Below, in pieces: positions 50,501 through 61,172 of a stretch of DNA of 64,000 bases. Position 1 is the first letter of the stretch. Each line of letters opens with the position of its first letter. The notes beneath the pieces are model-generated. The model saw nothing but the letters and a program-made list of their open reading frames with translations. It ran no database searches and had not been told where the DNA came from. Both the position numbers and the translations under genes were made by a program. Origin of the DNA: Phoronis australis (lineage: Eukaryota > Phoronida > Phoronidae); the NCBI GenBank assembly GCA_002633005.1, contig NMRA01000074.1, positions 835,097 to 899,096 of the forward strand, written 5' to 3'.

Positions 50501-53500
50501 TTAAATTTAGTGAGTGTATTTATGAAGATAACAACAGATGACGATGACTTTCAGGTGGATCCAACGGTCGCTGTGCCCCCAATCTGTTTTCTTTTGTTTT
50601 TCTGAAGTTCCTTGAGACATTTTTATGAAATATGGCATATTCCTGTTTTAGATGGATTGTATGTTTTTGCACCATCTAGTGGTCATTTTTATGATACAAA
50701 TAAAGCACACTATTTGCGATGCATTCGTGGGCGCATTTTTATTTTTAACGCTCTGCTTTGCTCTTGTTATCAACTTGATTAGATTTCCAGTAAATTTCCT
50801 GTCGGTCCCTTTCATGGAGGATACAATATATCAGGTAATTCCACTGCATTCTGTTGTCGTGAGTGTGAATACTGGATCGTTTTGTTTGTTCTATTTTGAC
50901 TTGTATTGTAACCAAATGAAAAGCTGGCACAGGCATGCTGTTTTTAAGACCATGGCAGAGGTTTTTCATTAGGAAATTTTGTTCATCGCAACCTTGATAT
51001 GCCAGTAAGTCATTGCTTATTACCCCTCATCGTGAGAACAGCATTTGGTAGGTCTATTTGCCACTAGAGCTGTTCCTATGTACTGAGCATAGGGTTATTG
51101 ACCCTCAATCTCTTTATGTTGATTCTGAAATGCTTTGTTTTTAATATACAGAAATGCTAACTAGGCAGCTTCAGCAGAAAGAACGAGAACTCCAAGAGAT
51201 GTCGCGGAAAGTCCAAATATACGAAGAGGAAAAACTGAGGATGGAGAGGGAGCAAGCCTTACCAATTCATGACTGTTATGAAATGAGCAGGAATCCCCGT
51301 GGTGAGCAAGACAGATAACATGATTGTGTTGTTTTCCAGAGGGCATCATAATTTGCCACGGGGCTGCTTGTGCAGTAAAGCATCCTTTGTGGTAGTCATG
51401 ACAAGCCTATTGTCTGTACTGGCTACTCGACTGACATCAGTGAAGTAGCTGCCTTGTAACTGTAGCTTTCTAACTGATATCCAATATTAATAAAAGCTCC
51501 CCTAAGGTTGACCAATTTTGTTGCTTCCACATCTCATTTGTGTAGCATTTGAGTCTCTCCTTACTTCATCATTACCCACATAATTGTATGGGTGCAGCTT
51601 GCCATCATTTCTGTCTGGGTGTGTGGGTGTCTGGCGTTCACTGCTGTATCTCGTAAACCCCGTTATAATAATGAAATTTGGCAGATGTGTTCCTATGAAG
51701 CTGATGACAGACAAGGATGAGCTTTAGTCAATTATAGCTGTTCCCCATGTTGGCAATTTTATTTCATTTCCGTTTTCCTCTGTATCTTTGGAGTTCCCGG
51801 ACGGATTTTTATGAAATTTGAAAAGTTGATTTCTCTTAAAGAGGCAGTGACATCTTTTTTGTTTGTTTTCAGATGAATTTGATAATTTGCATGCCACCTT
51901 GTGGCCAAAGGTGTTGTTTTTTAGTGTGCTTTTGCCGTGCGCCTCTTTGTCTCAGGATGATTATGAAAGCTGGCTCTTAGTTGGAAAAGAACAGCACTCA
52001 AAAATTTTGAATGGCCCCAGCTCATGTGGTGCCTCCTAGTGGCAGTTGTGTTTGCTGTTTCTCCCTGCCAAATATTTTTTTCAAATTTAGCAACGAAGGT
52101 GACAACAGACGACAATGTTTGGACATATCTGACGACTACTATGCCCCCACCGCCAGTTTTAGTTTTTACTTTTTTGGCTGGTGTGTTCCTCATGAGTAGA
52201 GCATTGCCGAGTTGCTATGCACTACATCAGTGCTCTATTCAGTAGGAATGTTTAAGATATTAGTCATTCCATGTATCTGCGCTATGTGTGATGCACACTG
52301 TGAGCGCATATCACCACTCCATGTTGCCCTTGTTTTTAATACCATCCTCCTGTATTGGAAGTCCATCGTACACACAGGCCTATAGGTTGATAAAGTAATT
52401 TTGGATGGCCTTGGCAAGGTTTTCTGCAGTACAGCTTGTTGCCAAAGTTTTCTCAAATTCAAGACAAATTTTAGATCCCTAATTTGATGAACTCAAAACG
52501 TAATCAGTTATCAGGAAGTAAAACTCTTTCGAATGCCATTTAAAGGTGATGTGGTTTTAACAATTGGACACCCAACTGTGTTGATTTCTGTTACTGAAAA
52601 ACATCTTGATGGTTATTTGCTCAAAATTTCATATTTAAAATTTAAATTTGTTAATTTGGTCCGAGTTGTTTGTCACCCCGTCAAGCTTTATCAGTCCTCA
52701 CCATCTCAAAGTGTTACCATAGATCAGTCTGGCGTAGGTGAGAAATTGGAGCCTAAGGGCATTGATTTGATGACATACCGCATTCCTATTTTTCTAGAGT
52801 AAAACTGCACCTGTCCAATTCTTACAGAAATGTGTGCAAAGGTGTAACTAAAGAAATTTTATAAATATGAAAAATGGCACAAAATTTCCGAAATAAAAAT
52901 CATTGATGTTACATGGCATTGCAAAGTCTAGAGGGGCAGACATACCAATGCTGGGTGTAGGCTGGAAGCTTGTCTGTAAATTATGCTTCAGTCTGGATTA
53001 AATATCAAAGTCATGTAGTGATAGGCATCTAGAAGAACTCCTATCATTTCGGTCGATGTCATTGAATTCTTATAACTTGAACAAATTACAGTATCCTACT
53101 CAGAAGAAATCAGTAATGAACCCTTGAAACTTTCAATGTCCACTGGAAACGGACAGAGGGTTGAAGGTAGGGCAGAAATATGTCCTCAACCCACAAGTGG
53201 CTGCTTGCGAGATGTTGAACTTACTACTCCCTGTTGTGTACAACCTTGATCACACTGATGGCTTTGCCTGGCTCAACTATACAATCATGCAGGGATTTTC
53301 CTGACCAGGTTTGAACCTGTGCCCTTTGGGCGCACCTGATGATAAAAAGTGTGCCTTATTTCAAAAAGTTGTGTCCAGCAGTGGTAACATATGAATCAGA
53401 AACTCTAAGGACAATCGAAATAAGAACAGAGTAATTTGTGTTTTGACTGACTGGCTGTAAGTTGACTAGAATCTTGCATTTTTGGATTTACTTAAATGTT

Positions 53501-56500
53501 TCAAAACATGTGTCCGGGGGGCGCATAGCTGCTATTTATTTTTTCATGTGCTAATGGCGCAAAGGCGCAGTCCAGGAATATCTCTTATCGTGCACATTAT
53601 ACGCATGGTTCATTCCACTTCTGTCTCATCAATATATCACCCTTTCAGTACAAATAGTATGTTTGCCCCACAGGTGTCTCCTTGTAAACTTGCAACTAAT
53701 AACAAGTGCCTGATTTGCGTTAATATGTTCAGAAATATAAGCCAACTTAGTGTCTACAAGGAACGAGTATATTCAAAACTAATCAAATGTTTTTCACTTC
53801 TGAACAACTACAGTGTGACATGGGGCCACTAACAATCTATGATAATTTTCATGACAACTTTTGAAATTTGATTTCTAGGTATGTGCGTTATCATCAACAA
53901 TGAGAATTTCGAAGGGTTCGCTGACCCGACATCTATAGACAGTAATTTGAAGGACCGCCGTGGAACAGATGTGGATGCTGGTAAGGTGCTACTGGCAACT
54001 ACTTTGTGTAAAAGATTTAATTTGTATTTTTGCGTTCACATTTAAGTCATGTAGTACCTTATTGACAATTAAGCCTGACAGTGTGAGTTTTGTCAGATAT
54101 ATTACTGTCAGTTTTAACTAGTATATGTTTTCTGAAACTAGGAGTCCTGTAGGATTTATAACTGTATCATATCTTTTGGTAAAACTTATCAATTAAAACC
54201 AAACAAGGTACATTTCATAGCAAGACAATGGTATCACTAATTGACTACTGAAGTACTGTACGTTATGAAATCTCAAAAAATGCTATCAGTTTCTTAGGTA
54301 ACTTATTGACTTTTTTGATAAAAATCATAAAAGCTCAATTTTCGACAGCCATTCATGTACGGTAGCAGTGTAATATCCCATTTCCCATCACGACAGTTGG
54401 TGATGTGTAGTAAGTGTCCATGTGATTCATCTTGCTAGCTACACTGGCTGTTACATTGTAATTACCCTCTGATGTGTTTCTCATGATAGAGAATTGTTCG
54501 TCTTTTTCTCCTGTTAAGTGTGGCATGTAATGTACAGTTGAGTAGAACAATGCTAACACTGTCTCACTGTGTTGGCGGGAGGTACCAGTTTTAAATTATG
54601 TGCCCACATATCTATATGTGGACGCTTTATGCCGTCATCTCCATCTGTCCGGCGTCCCGGCGTCCGCTGCTCTATCTTCAAAACGCCTTAACGTATAATC
54701 ATGAAATTTGGCACATGTTTTCCTTCCATGGATGGGATGGCATGAGTGAACATTCGGACCGATCCGACTACCAGTGTGCCCCCCTAATGGCAATTTTAGT
54801 TTTTTACGTTACCTCTGTATCTTCAAAAGTCCTGAACGGATTTTCATAAAATATGGTGTATAGGCACCTATTAAACAGGTGACGTTATCCTGACCTCTCG
54901 TTTTTTGGGTGGAATCGATGTAGTTTGCACCACCTAGTGGCCATTTTTATGCGCCCACATATTTATATGTGGACGCATTATGCCGTCATCTCTGTCCGTC
55001 CGTCCGTCCGTCCTGGCGGCGTCCGTCCGGCGTCCGCTGCTCTATCTCCAAAACCCTTTGACATACGTTCATGAAATTTGGCACATATATTACATTTATG
55101 GATGGGACGGCATGTGCGAACTTTCGGACGGATCCGACTACCGGTGTGCCCCCTAGTGGCAATTTTATTTTTTTTACGCTTACCTTTGTATCTTCAAAAG
55201 TTTTGAACGGATTTTCATGAAATTTGGTATGTAGGCACCTAGTAGTGAAATGACGCTTTCCTGCCGTTTTCAGATGGATTCGACATAGTTTGCGCCACCT
55301 AGTGGCCATTTTTAGTGTTTTCGAGTCTGTTTTTGTGCGTCCACCCCTCTATCAACCAAACCGCTCAAAGGATGATTGTGAAAATTGGCATGTATATGCT
55401 TACTATGTAGAGGATGGTTGACGATGATTTTCCGACGATTTCGACTACTGTGGCGCCTCCTAGTGGCAGTTTTGTTTTTTTNCATTTTCAGATGGATTCG
55501 ACCTAGAATGCGCCTCCTAGTGGCCATTTTTACTGTTTTTGTCTATCAACCAAACCGCTTTCAGGATAATTGTGAAAATTTTCTGTTTTTACTATAAAGT
55601 GGATGGCTGACGATGATTTTCCGAGGAGTTCAACTACTGTGGCGCCTCCTAGTGGCAGTTTTTTTTGCGCTCATGGCTGTATCTCTCCCAAACCGTTTGC
55701 AGGATCTCTACTTAATTTAGCCAGTGTATTTAATATGATATGTTGGAAACGGACGACGATGACTTTCGGACAGATCTGACTTCTGGTGTGCCCCCTGGTG
55801 GCAATTTTATTTTTTTTGTTTACTAGTCTGTATCTTCAAAGGTCCTCAACAGATTTTCATAAAATTTTGGTGAGATGATGCTGTTTTCAAATCTTGTTTT
55901 TGACGTCCATCCCTCGATCAACCAAATCATTCTAGGGATGGTTTTGCGTATATGTTTTCAGTGTGGGGAGGACGTTTGGTGATAGCGACTGACTAATGTG
56001 GTGCTTCCTAGTGGTAGTTCTGTTTTGTTTCGCGCCCATAGCTGTATCTCCAAACCCACTGCAGGATCTTTATTTAATAAAAGTTAGTAAGTTAATTTTT
56101 ATGAAGATAACAGATCACGACTTTCAGGCGGATCGAACGGACGCTGTGCCCACAAGTGGCAATTTCATTTTATTCTGTTTTCCTTTGTTTCTCTGAAGTT
56201 CCTTGACAGATTTTTATGAAATATGGCATGTTCTCGTTTTTAGATGGATTGTACATTTTGCGCCATCTAGTGGCCATTTTTTATGATATAAATAAATAAC
56301 CCTTAATGCACACCATTTGTGATTCATTCGTGGGCGCATTTCAACGCTCTGCGTTGCTCTTGTTTTGAATTCTGTTTGTCGTTAGCAGAAACCCTCATTC
56401 ATGCTATCAATGCTGCATTGGAATGTTTTTATTAATTTCCATTTCTTTCTCAAAGGGCATTCTCTAATTTCAGCAAAACTTCAAGACACATTTACTGCTC

Positions 56501-59427
56501 TCCATTTCAACGTCGTACTCTACAGGAATTTAACGCATTTGGAAATGGTGCAACTGTTGATGCACTTTGCCATGAACATAGACCACAAAGACTTTGACTG
56601 TTTCGTCTGCTGTATACTGACCCACGGGCAAATTGGTCAAGTTTTTGGGGTGGATGGACTTCCTGTTAAAATCACAGACTTGACCGGCTGCTTCAGGCCT
56701 ATAGCTTGCCCGAGTTTGAAAGGCAAACCTAAGCTCTTCTTCGTGCAAGCTTGTCAAGGAGAAGACCGGCAAAGGAGTATGTTTCGATTTTTTTGTTTGA
56801 CAGCCTATAGTAGTTAGTATTACTTTTATGTGCCGATAAAAAGTTATGGTACCTTCTTCGCAATTATAGTTAACAACCTGTCTGTCCATTCTTTCCTTTT
56901 CATGTCTGACAAACTTCTCAAAAACCATGTAATTGTGGGAATGCACCACCTCCATTCAATTTTCAAACAGATTTTAGTACCGATACACCCTCTGCTAGCT
57001 GTCTTATCACCAAATTCAGTTCAGTATTTGGTGAAATAACAATGCATTTTGTCAGTGCCTTGACAGAGAGGTATATGGTGGCAGTGGGCTGGCATCAGTT
57101 GAGTTTGGGGTGGATTTCATGACGGTGTTACCCCTATTGGTCATTTGTTTACAACAAGAAATTCCTTTCCCATTCCGTTTTTTGGCAAAAAGGCTTGGCG
57201 AATTTTTACGAAACTGTAAACAGTGGAATGTGGTGAGAGTGTGGTTGCACCTGATTAATTCAAATACATGACTGTATTCTGTGCCACTAAGTGGCCACTT
57301 TATTTTTTCGTCAGCTCTTTTTTTGGTGTCAGCCCATGTGAAGTGCCCAACAGATCATTAAGAAATTGAAAGATATTTTCCTACTTACAACAGCATGACT
57401 TACATTCCCTGGATGGGTCTGTCTACTATGGTGCCCCCTAGTGGCATTTTTTGCATCTTTGCATTCTAAAGCTTAGGCTAAACCTCTTGCAAGAACTTTG
57501 TGAGATATGGGTGAGGCAGCAGATGAAAACTATTCGCACGAATCCGACTGGTTGTGACAATTATAATTTTATGTTTGCCACTTAAGCTTCGCAACTCTTG
57601 GGAGGATTTTCGTGAAATTTCGGAAACTGGTTCTGTGAGGAAGACGGCTTGGCCTTTTAGGCATTTTTCACATATTTTGTGCAGCCTAGTTGCCATTGCA
57701 GTCGTGGAGCCATATCAATGCTTGTTAAAGTTTTTGCCTCTGCATCTTCACAGTTCCTTGATGTACATGTACAGCCTTTCCATTTTCTGACAGATTCTGT
57801 GTATTCTGCGCCACCCAGTGGCCCCTTTTGACCAATTTTTACATATGCCATCTCGTTAATCCCTTGTAGGATCTTTTGGAAAATGTATTCCTAATATGAA
57901 CATGGCAACATATGATGTCTCTCTACAGACAGACACAACTACCACGTTGCCCCTATTGGACATTTTATTTTTTTACATTTGTCTCAGCCTGTATGTCCAG
58001 GTGGATTTTCATGAAATTTAATACTATGTTTCTATTAGAGAGGTGATGAGGCTTTCACATTTTCTTAGGGTTTCAACATATGTTGCACCATCTACTGGTC
58101 ATTTTATTGCATCCTCATAAATTTGATTGTTGGTTCAATCGTGGTGCATTCTTTACATTGTTTTTGTTATAAAAACGTTAGCTTGTGCTTAATATATTAT
58201 CACAGACAATACATGAGAGTAATAGTTTTTAACTGGTAAACACACTTTATATTTTGTTTTTCTCTTTTAGTAACATTCGTGTTCAGTATTTTGGTTTACA
58301 AGCAATATCTTAATGATTGGTACATTTTAATCATTGTTAATATCCTTCTATTACATGGTGGAGGTTAGTGCAATGTCTCCAGTTTAATTTGTGTGTATCG
58401 TCTTGCGAGTATGATTATCCATCTTTAATTGCTAGATTCTAGACTTGGAAATTGGTCACTCACATGGTACACTAAGAGTTCACTCGCGTCTGTCAAATTC
58501 CACAGGACATAGTATCTTTATTGTTTAGTCGAGTCTTTGGTAAGATTTGAGGAACTCAAGTGCCGATGTTTAGACGAGATACAGCTAATTTTCCTGACAG
58601 CTCTGATGTTGGTGAATTTTTGTGCTGAAATGAAAGTTCCAATTACCCCTACCCATAGAATGTCAAGTGTTGTTGCAGTATATGCATCATTCAAAGGGGT
58701 TATAAAACTTGCCATGCCAGCATTCTTACACTCTGGGCAAAGTTAGGAACTAACTTCATCTAAAGTTCATAATAATTTGAAAAATCTTCTTCACATAAGA
58801 GTATGTGGCACTGGCAAGTCCTTTAACGGGCAGACAACACGGACGAAGTTTGACATTGCTGGGGTATCATTGGGGTTTAAAGGCATGACATAAAAGGGGG
58901 GGAAAGGCATGATTTTGTGTTTCAGCGTACTTGTTGCTTTGTTTGGTGTCCATGCAGTTATAGTGAATTTCCATATTTCCCAATTCTGTCATATTGATTC
59001 TATTGAACTCTGTCTCATCTGTTTCAAATTATGGCACAAACTTGGAAGGAAAATGGATAAAAATGGGAATTAATCATGAGTAAATTATTCATATTTTTTG
59101 GTTTGAAATTTCACCGATATTCCATGAGAAGAATTGTTGTCAACTGTTTATGGCAACTACTAGTAATTTCTTCACATAAGATGATAATTTTATTCTGACT
59201 TTTTGACGTATTTAATCTCACCGCTGTTTATCTACTGTAGTTGTTCCATTGGATATTGAAACTGACGAGCCCGCTGCTCCTTTAGAAGTACCGCAAACAA
59301 TACCTAACGAGGCTGACTTCCTCATTGGTTACGCAACAGTTCCAGGATTTGTGTCATACAGAAGTCAGTCAAGAGGATCGTGGTACATCTCCGCACTCAC
59401 TGAGCATCTGAACACTTTTGCCCGAAG
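38489..59427 (+). CDS. CASP8: Initiator caspase, caspase-8/10 type (DED-DED-protease), 3' partial
   Basis: Eight exons join in frame (38489-38507, 41365-41743, 44064-44299, 45728-46261, 51152-51301, 53879-53980, 56474-56776, 59241-59427), about 636 residues so far. Residues about 35-115 and 135-211 are death-effector domains with HRLDL and ERRDLAE in the RxDL position. Then come a Pro-rich linker ending in a poly-Asp run, a charged coiled-coil-like helix, and the protease: [28 protein letters not shown], catalytic His (CILTHGQ, about residue 524) and Cys in QACQG (about 567). The intersubunit region has IETD, and the small subunit has DFLIGYAT and [12 protein letters not shown]. Such caspases are activated on adaptor platforms (FADD) and start apoptosis. 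The last exon, with the C-terminal strand of p10, was not found before the window ends. Confidence 0.92.
38744..38766. repeat. TA dinucleotide microsatellite
   Basis: A run of nine or ten AT/TA units after an A-rich tract in caspase intron 1. Confidence 0.85.
39568..40057. mobile_element. Fold-back (long inverted-repeat) element, copy 2
   Basis: Diverged copy of 37575-38097, with the same outer phrases (GCTTCCGGCGTATGA, CTATAGGAGCT) and the same inner ones (AGGCCGTCGATGT, CCGATTTTGGGAACTGAAC). The arms again pair with each other. Confidence 0.7.
41365..41743 (+). CDS. CASP8: Caspase exon 2 (first DED)
   Basis: A 379-nt exon with a TTTTTCAG acceptor and a GTATGT donor. DED1 runs from about [10 protein letters not shown] through [14 protein letters not shown] to [13 protein letters not shown]. 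The RxDL-type motif (HRLDL) near its end is typical of death-effector domains. Confidence 0.92.
42240..43750 (+). repeat. TAGTGG-family element in caspase intron 2
   Basis: Ten consecutive monomers, with hallmarks starting at about 42365, 42522, 42665, 42808, 42951, 43097, 43247, 43385, 43527 and 43644. The usual step is 138-150 bp. Monomer types cycle A, B, C three times and end on A. The tail with CAACGCTCCGCATTGCTC follows. The head hairpin is missing. Confidence 0.85.
44064..44299 (+). CDS. CASP8: Caspase exon 3 (second DED)
   Basis: A 236-nt exon (TTTACAG acceptor, GTATGA donor). It encodes [20 protein letters not shown], a Glu/Leu-rich helix region and [21 protein letters not shown] supplies the RxDL motif of DED2. 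Confidence 0.9.
44750..45240 (+). repeat. Degenerate TAGTGG-family fragment
   Basis: Two or three worn monomers with CACCTCCTAGTTGCCATT and GTGCCTCCTAATGGCCATTTT, about 165 bp apart, in the caspase intron between the DED2 and linker exons. Confidence 0.55.
45728..46261 (+). CDS. CASP8: Caspase exon 4 (Pro-rich and acidic linker)
   Basis: A 534-nt exon (TTCCACAG acceptor, GTGAGA donor). It starts [20 protein letters not shown], is rich in Pro, Gly and Ser, and ends in an acidic stretch with eight Asp in a row, then QVDYQQ. No domain was recognised. It separates the DEDs from the protease by about 180 residues, long for this family. Confidence 0.85.
46092..46124 (+). repeat. GAT trinucleotide run in coding sequence
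   Basis: Tandem GAT codons encode the poly-Asp tract of the caspase linker. Such runs are prone to length variation. Confidence 0.85.
46470..47040 (+). repeat. TAGTGG-family element with head
   Basis: Begins with the head palindrome CTCATATTTATATGTGGACG and the CCGTC-rich stretch, followed by C, partial A and B monomers. It stops at about 47,040, where a different repeat begins. Confidence 0.75.
47050..47190 (-). repeat. Phrase repeat GCGACCTGG.ATTTT, reverse copy
   Basis: On the minus strand CGACCTGGCATTT, GCGACCTGGGATTTT and GGTCGCAAAATGCGACC follow each other. The same phrases occur on the plus strand at about 26,740-26,830 and 27,855-27,945. A perfect 6-bp-arm hairpin (GGTCGCATTTTGCGACC) lies at 47079-47095. 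Confidence 0.55.
47191..48492. other. Caspase intron 4, no gene recognised
   Basis: No repeat family or coding signal was seen, up to the sequence gap. Confidence 0.4.
48493..49159. other. Assembly gap (667 N)
   Basis: Unknown bases. The right edge opens directly into a TAGTGG monomer, so the missing part probably includes the head of that element. Confidence 0.98.
49160..50775 (+). repeat. TAGTGG-family element, head lost in gap
   Basis: Starts in a B monomer at the gap edge, runs through roughly ten A/B/C monomers, and ends with the tail phrases GTGGGCGCATTTTTA and AACGCTCTGCTTTGCTCTTG at about 50,728-50,766. It lies in caspase intron 4. Confidence 0.85.
51152..51301 (+). CDS. CASP8: Caspase exon 5 (coiled-coil-like segment, start of protease)
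   Basis: A 150-nt exon (AATATACAG acceptor, GTGAGC donor). It begins [20 protein letters not shown], a highly charged stretch with heptad-like spacing. It ends [10 protein letters not shown], which aligns with the Y.M..PRG segment that opens the caspase-8 catalytic domain. Confidence 0.88.
51520..52210 (+). repeat. Degenerate TAGTGG-family element
   Basis: Old copy with CTGTATCTCGTAAACCCCG, GATTTTTATGAAATTTG, CCACCTTGTGGCC and GTGGTGCCTCCTAGTGGCAG. Monomer spacing is still near 140 bp. Confidence 0.6.
52211..53878. other. Caspase intron 5 remainder, no gene recognised
   Basis: Open frames at 52533-52802 and 53482-53832 show no recognisable domain or splice support. Confidence 0.4.
53879..53980 (+). 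CDS. CASP8: Caspase exon 6
   Basis: A 102-nt exon (TTTCTAG acceptor, GTAAGG donor). It encodes [19 protein letters not shown] and [11 protein letters not shown], the first beta strand and substrate-binding Arg loop of the caspase large subunit. Confidence 0.92.
54595..54948 (+). repeat. Short TAGTGG-family element with head
   Basis: Head palindrome GTGCCCACATATCTATATGTGG and a C and an A monomer, then directly abutting the next, full-length copy. It looks like a truncated or nested copy. Confidence 0.75.
54949..56364 (+). repeat. Best-preserved full-length TAGTGG-family element
   Basis: Starts with a 30-nt hairpin (54949-54978, 13-bp arms, one mismatch, loop TTTA), then a CCGT microsatellite, then A/B/C monomers. 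It ends with GTGGGCGCAT (56330-56339), the exact reverse complement of the first ten bases, and a tail hairpin AACGCTCTGCGTT (56343-56355). A single N at 55482 interrupts it. It has no long open frame. Confidence 0.85.
55482..55482. other. Single N contig join inside repeat
   Basis: One ambiguous base where a B monomer jumps into the middle of an A monomer, so repeat units may be missing or collapsed here. Confidence 0.85.
56474..56776 (+). CDS. CASP8: Caspase exon 7 (catalytic His and Cys)
   Basis: A 303-nt exon (AATTTCAG acceptor, GTATGT donor). It holds [20 protein letters not shown] with the catalytic His, and [17 protein letters not shown] with the catalytic Cys. QACQG is the pentapeptide of caspase-8 and -10. 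Confidence 0.94.
57060..58160 (+). repeat. Degenerate TAGTGG-family element
   Basis: Several worn monomers with GTGCCACTAAGTGGCCACTTT, GTGCCCCCTAGTGGCATTTT, GCGCCACCCAGTGGCCCCTTT and CACCATCTACTGGTCATTTT, spaced roughly 120-180 bp, in caspase intron 7. Confidence 0.65.
58161..59240. other. Caspase intron 7 remainder
   Basis: No repeat or coding signal was seen. Confidence 0.4.
59241..59427 (+). CDS. CASP8: Caspase exon 8 (intersubunit linker and small subunit)
   Basis: A 187-nt exon (CTACTGTAG acceptor, GTGAGG donor). It begins [17 protein letters not shown], a likely processing linker with IETD. It continues with [11 protein letters not shown] and [20 protein letters not shown], typical of the small subunit. 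Confidence 0.92.
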
Positions 59428-60094
59428 GTGAGGTTGACACACTTTAAAACAGTATTCATACTGACAATAACCGTTGGCATGCCGTTACCTTGGCACATCA
59501 TGCAATATAGCTATTGCTGCAACACAGGTTAAATGGTCAAGTGTCCTGCCTTCTTACTGGTATTCTACCCATGGGCTCACTTTCATGGTACAAATTAGCA
59601 GTTAGATGCAGCTGCAACGGCTACTGTTAACAACTAAAATGTTCACTGCAGTGTTGGTATATGGCAAGAAAGTTTTCATGATTTTATTTCATTGAGTTTG
59701 ATGGAGTACCAGATGTACCTGTTGATTTTCGTAAAAGCATAAAAGTGTGTATTAGCCAATGGATTTTTTGTGACCAAATGCCAAATCCAAATATAGACCT
59801 GAGTGCACATTCACCAGATGGTGTTTCCATCACCCAACGCTAATTCTAGATGCTCTATAATATAATCCAAAAATCCTGTCGAATTTAATGCTTTTATAGA
59901 CAGCACTAAAAAAATCTATGGAATTTGGAATGAGGAGGCATGTTGTCAACATAGGTTTGATCTTACATTATCAAGTTGGAAAATTTAATTATGGTTTTGG
60001 TCTCCAGTTCTCATGAGGTCTTAGGGTTCGACCATGCATAATTTTTCCAAGGGCACCGTACGGTCATATTTTTTTTTAACATGCTGCCTGCCGA

Positions 60095-60880
60095 GCCTAT
60101 TTATGCTTCCACATATTTGTATTTGTCACTGCTGTCCGTCTGTTGTTCTGTTCGCCTTTCCAGCATCCATCCGGCTTACATCCCCTGTCCAGCATCTGCT
60201 GCTAAATCTCAAAAATCCCTGGATGTACATGTATGTTCATGAAAATTTGCAGGCTGGTGACGCCTTTTATGGACTGATGTAATGGCATGATTGAACTTTT
60301 TGACGGATCCGACTAATGCCGCACCACTTAGTAGCAATTTTGGCTTTTTACGTTTGCCTCCTGATGGAAGCAAATCCATGGCTCTTAAGGAGACGACACA
60401 CATTCCAATTTTCGTATGGCTTTGACATGTTTTGCTCCACACAGTGGTCATGTGTACTGTGTTTGAGTTTTTTGGCACCGGCGCTGTGTCAGTGAAACCA
60501 CTTGGATAACTAATTTGAAAATGAAACGGACTACTGATGTGCCTCCTAGTGGCAGTTTTTTGTTGTTCTCTATATCTTTGAAACTTGTTGGCAGATTTTT
60601 ATTTAATTTTAAATGGATAGGTTTCTATTTAGGAGCCAACAACGCCTTATCATTTTGGGGTGGATTTTACATATTCTGTGCCACTTGGTTACCATTTGAA
60701 ATATTTTTGTACATTTTTGACATCACCCTCTCCGTCCACCAATTAACTGCTTTAAGCACCTGTTTAATGTCTCAAGTCCTGCTTACGGCCACATTACAAG
60801 TAATGCAACAGTTGTGTTTTTGTTTCAGCCTCCGGTTTGATTTACAGGTCTGGAGTGAGTGTAGTGTGCCTGAGCATTAA
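60095..60880 (+). repeat. Degenerate TAGTGG-family element with head remnant
   Basis: Head remnant TTCCACATATTTGTATTTGT and CCGTC-like stretch, then worn monomers with CCGCACCACTTAGTAGCAATTTT and GTGCCTCCTAGTGGCAG. Confidence 0.65.
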
Positions 60881-61172
60881 TTTGCTTATTTCAACTGTTG
60901 CATTTTCTCATTTAGTTTTGAAAATTAATTCTAATTAGCTTATGCCAACCACAACGTTCTGTTTTTTATCAAAATGGCTCACATTTTCCAAAGGTACACT
61001 GCATATCCATAAATAGTTCCATTGAAGAACAGCACTGTGGCATGGGAGACAGATGGTGTAATCACCCTGGGTCCAGTTCACAGTTGCGTAAACAAACTAA
61101 CTGACCTAACTCTGTGAAGTGAATTCAGAGCTTGAGTGAAATGAAGGATCATTATTGAAATTTGGAGACCAG

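Noticed and set aside
54986-55309. Long minus-strand frame across the TAGTGG element (similar frames at 42286-42570, 46463-46783, 46956-47216 and 18134-18370)
   Set aside because: These frames translate noncoding repeat monomers and head sequence; they change frame between copies and show no domain or conserved protein.
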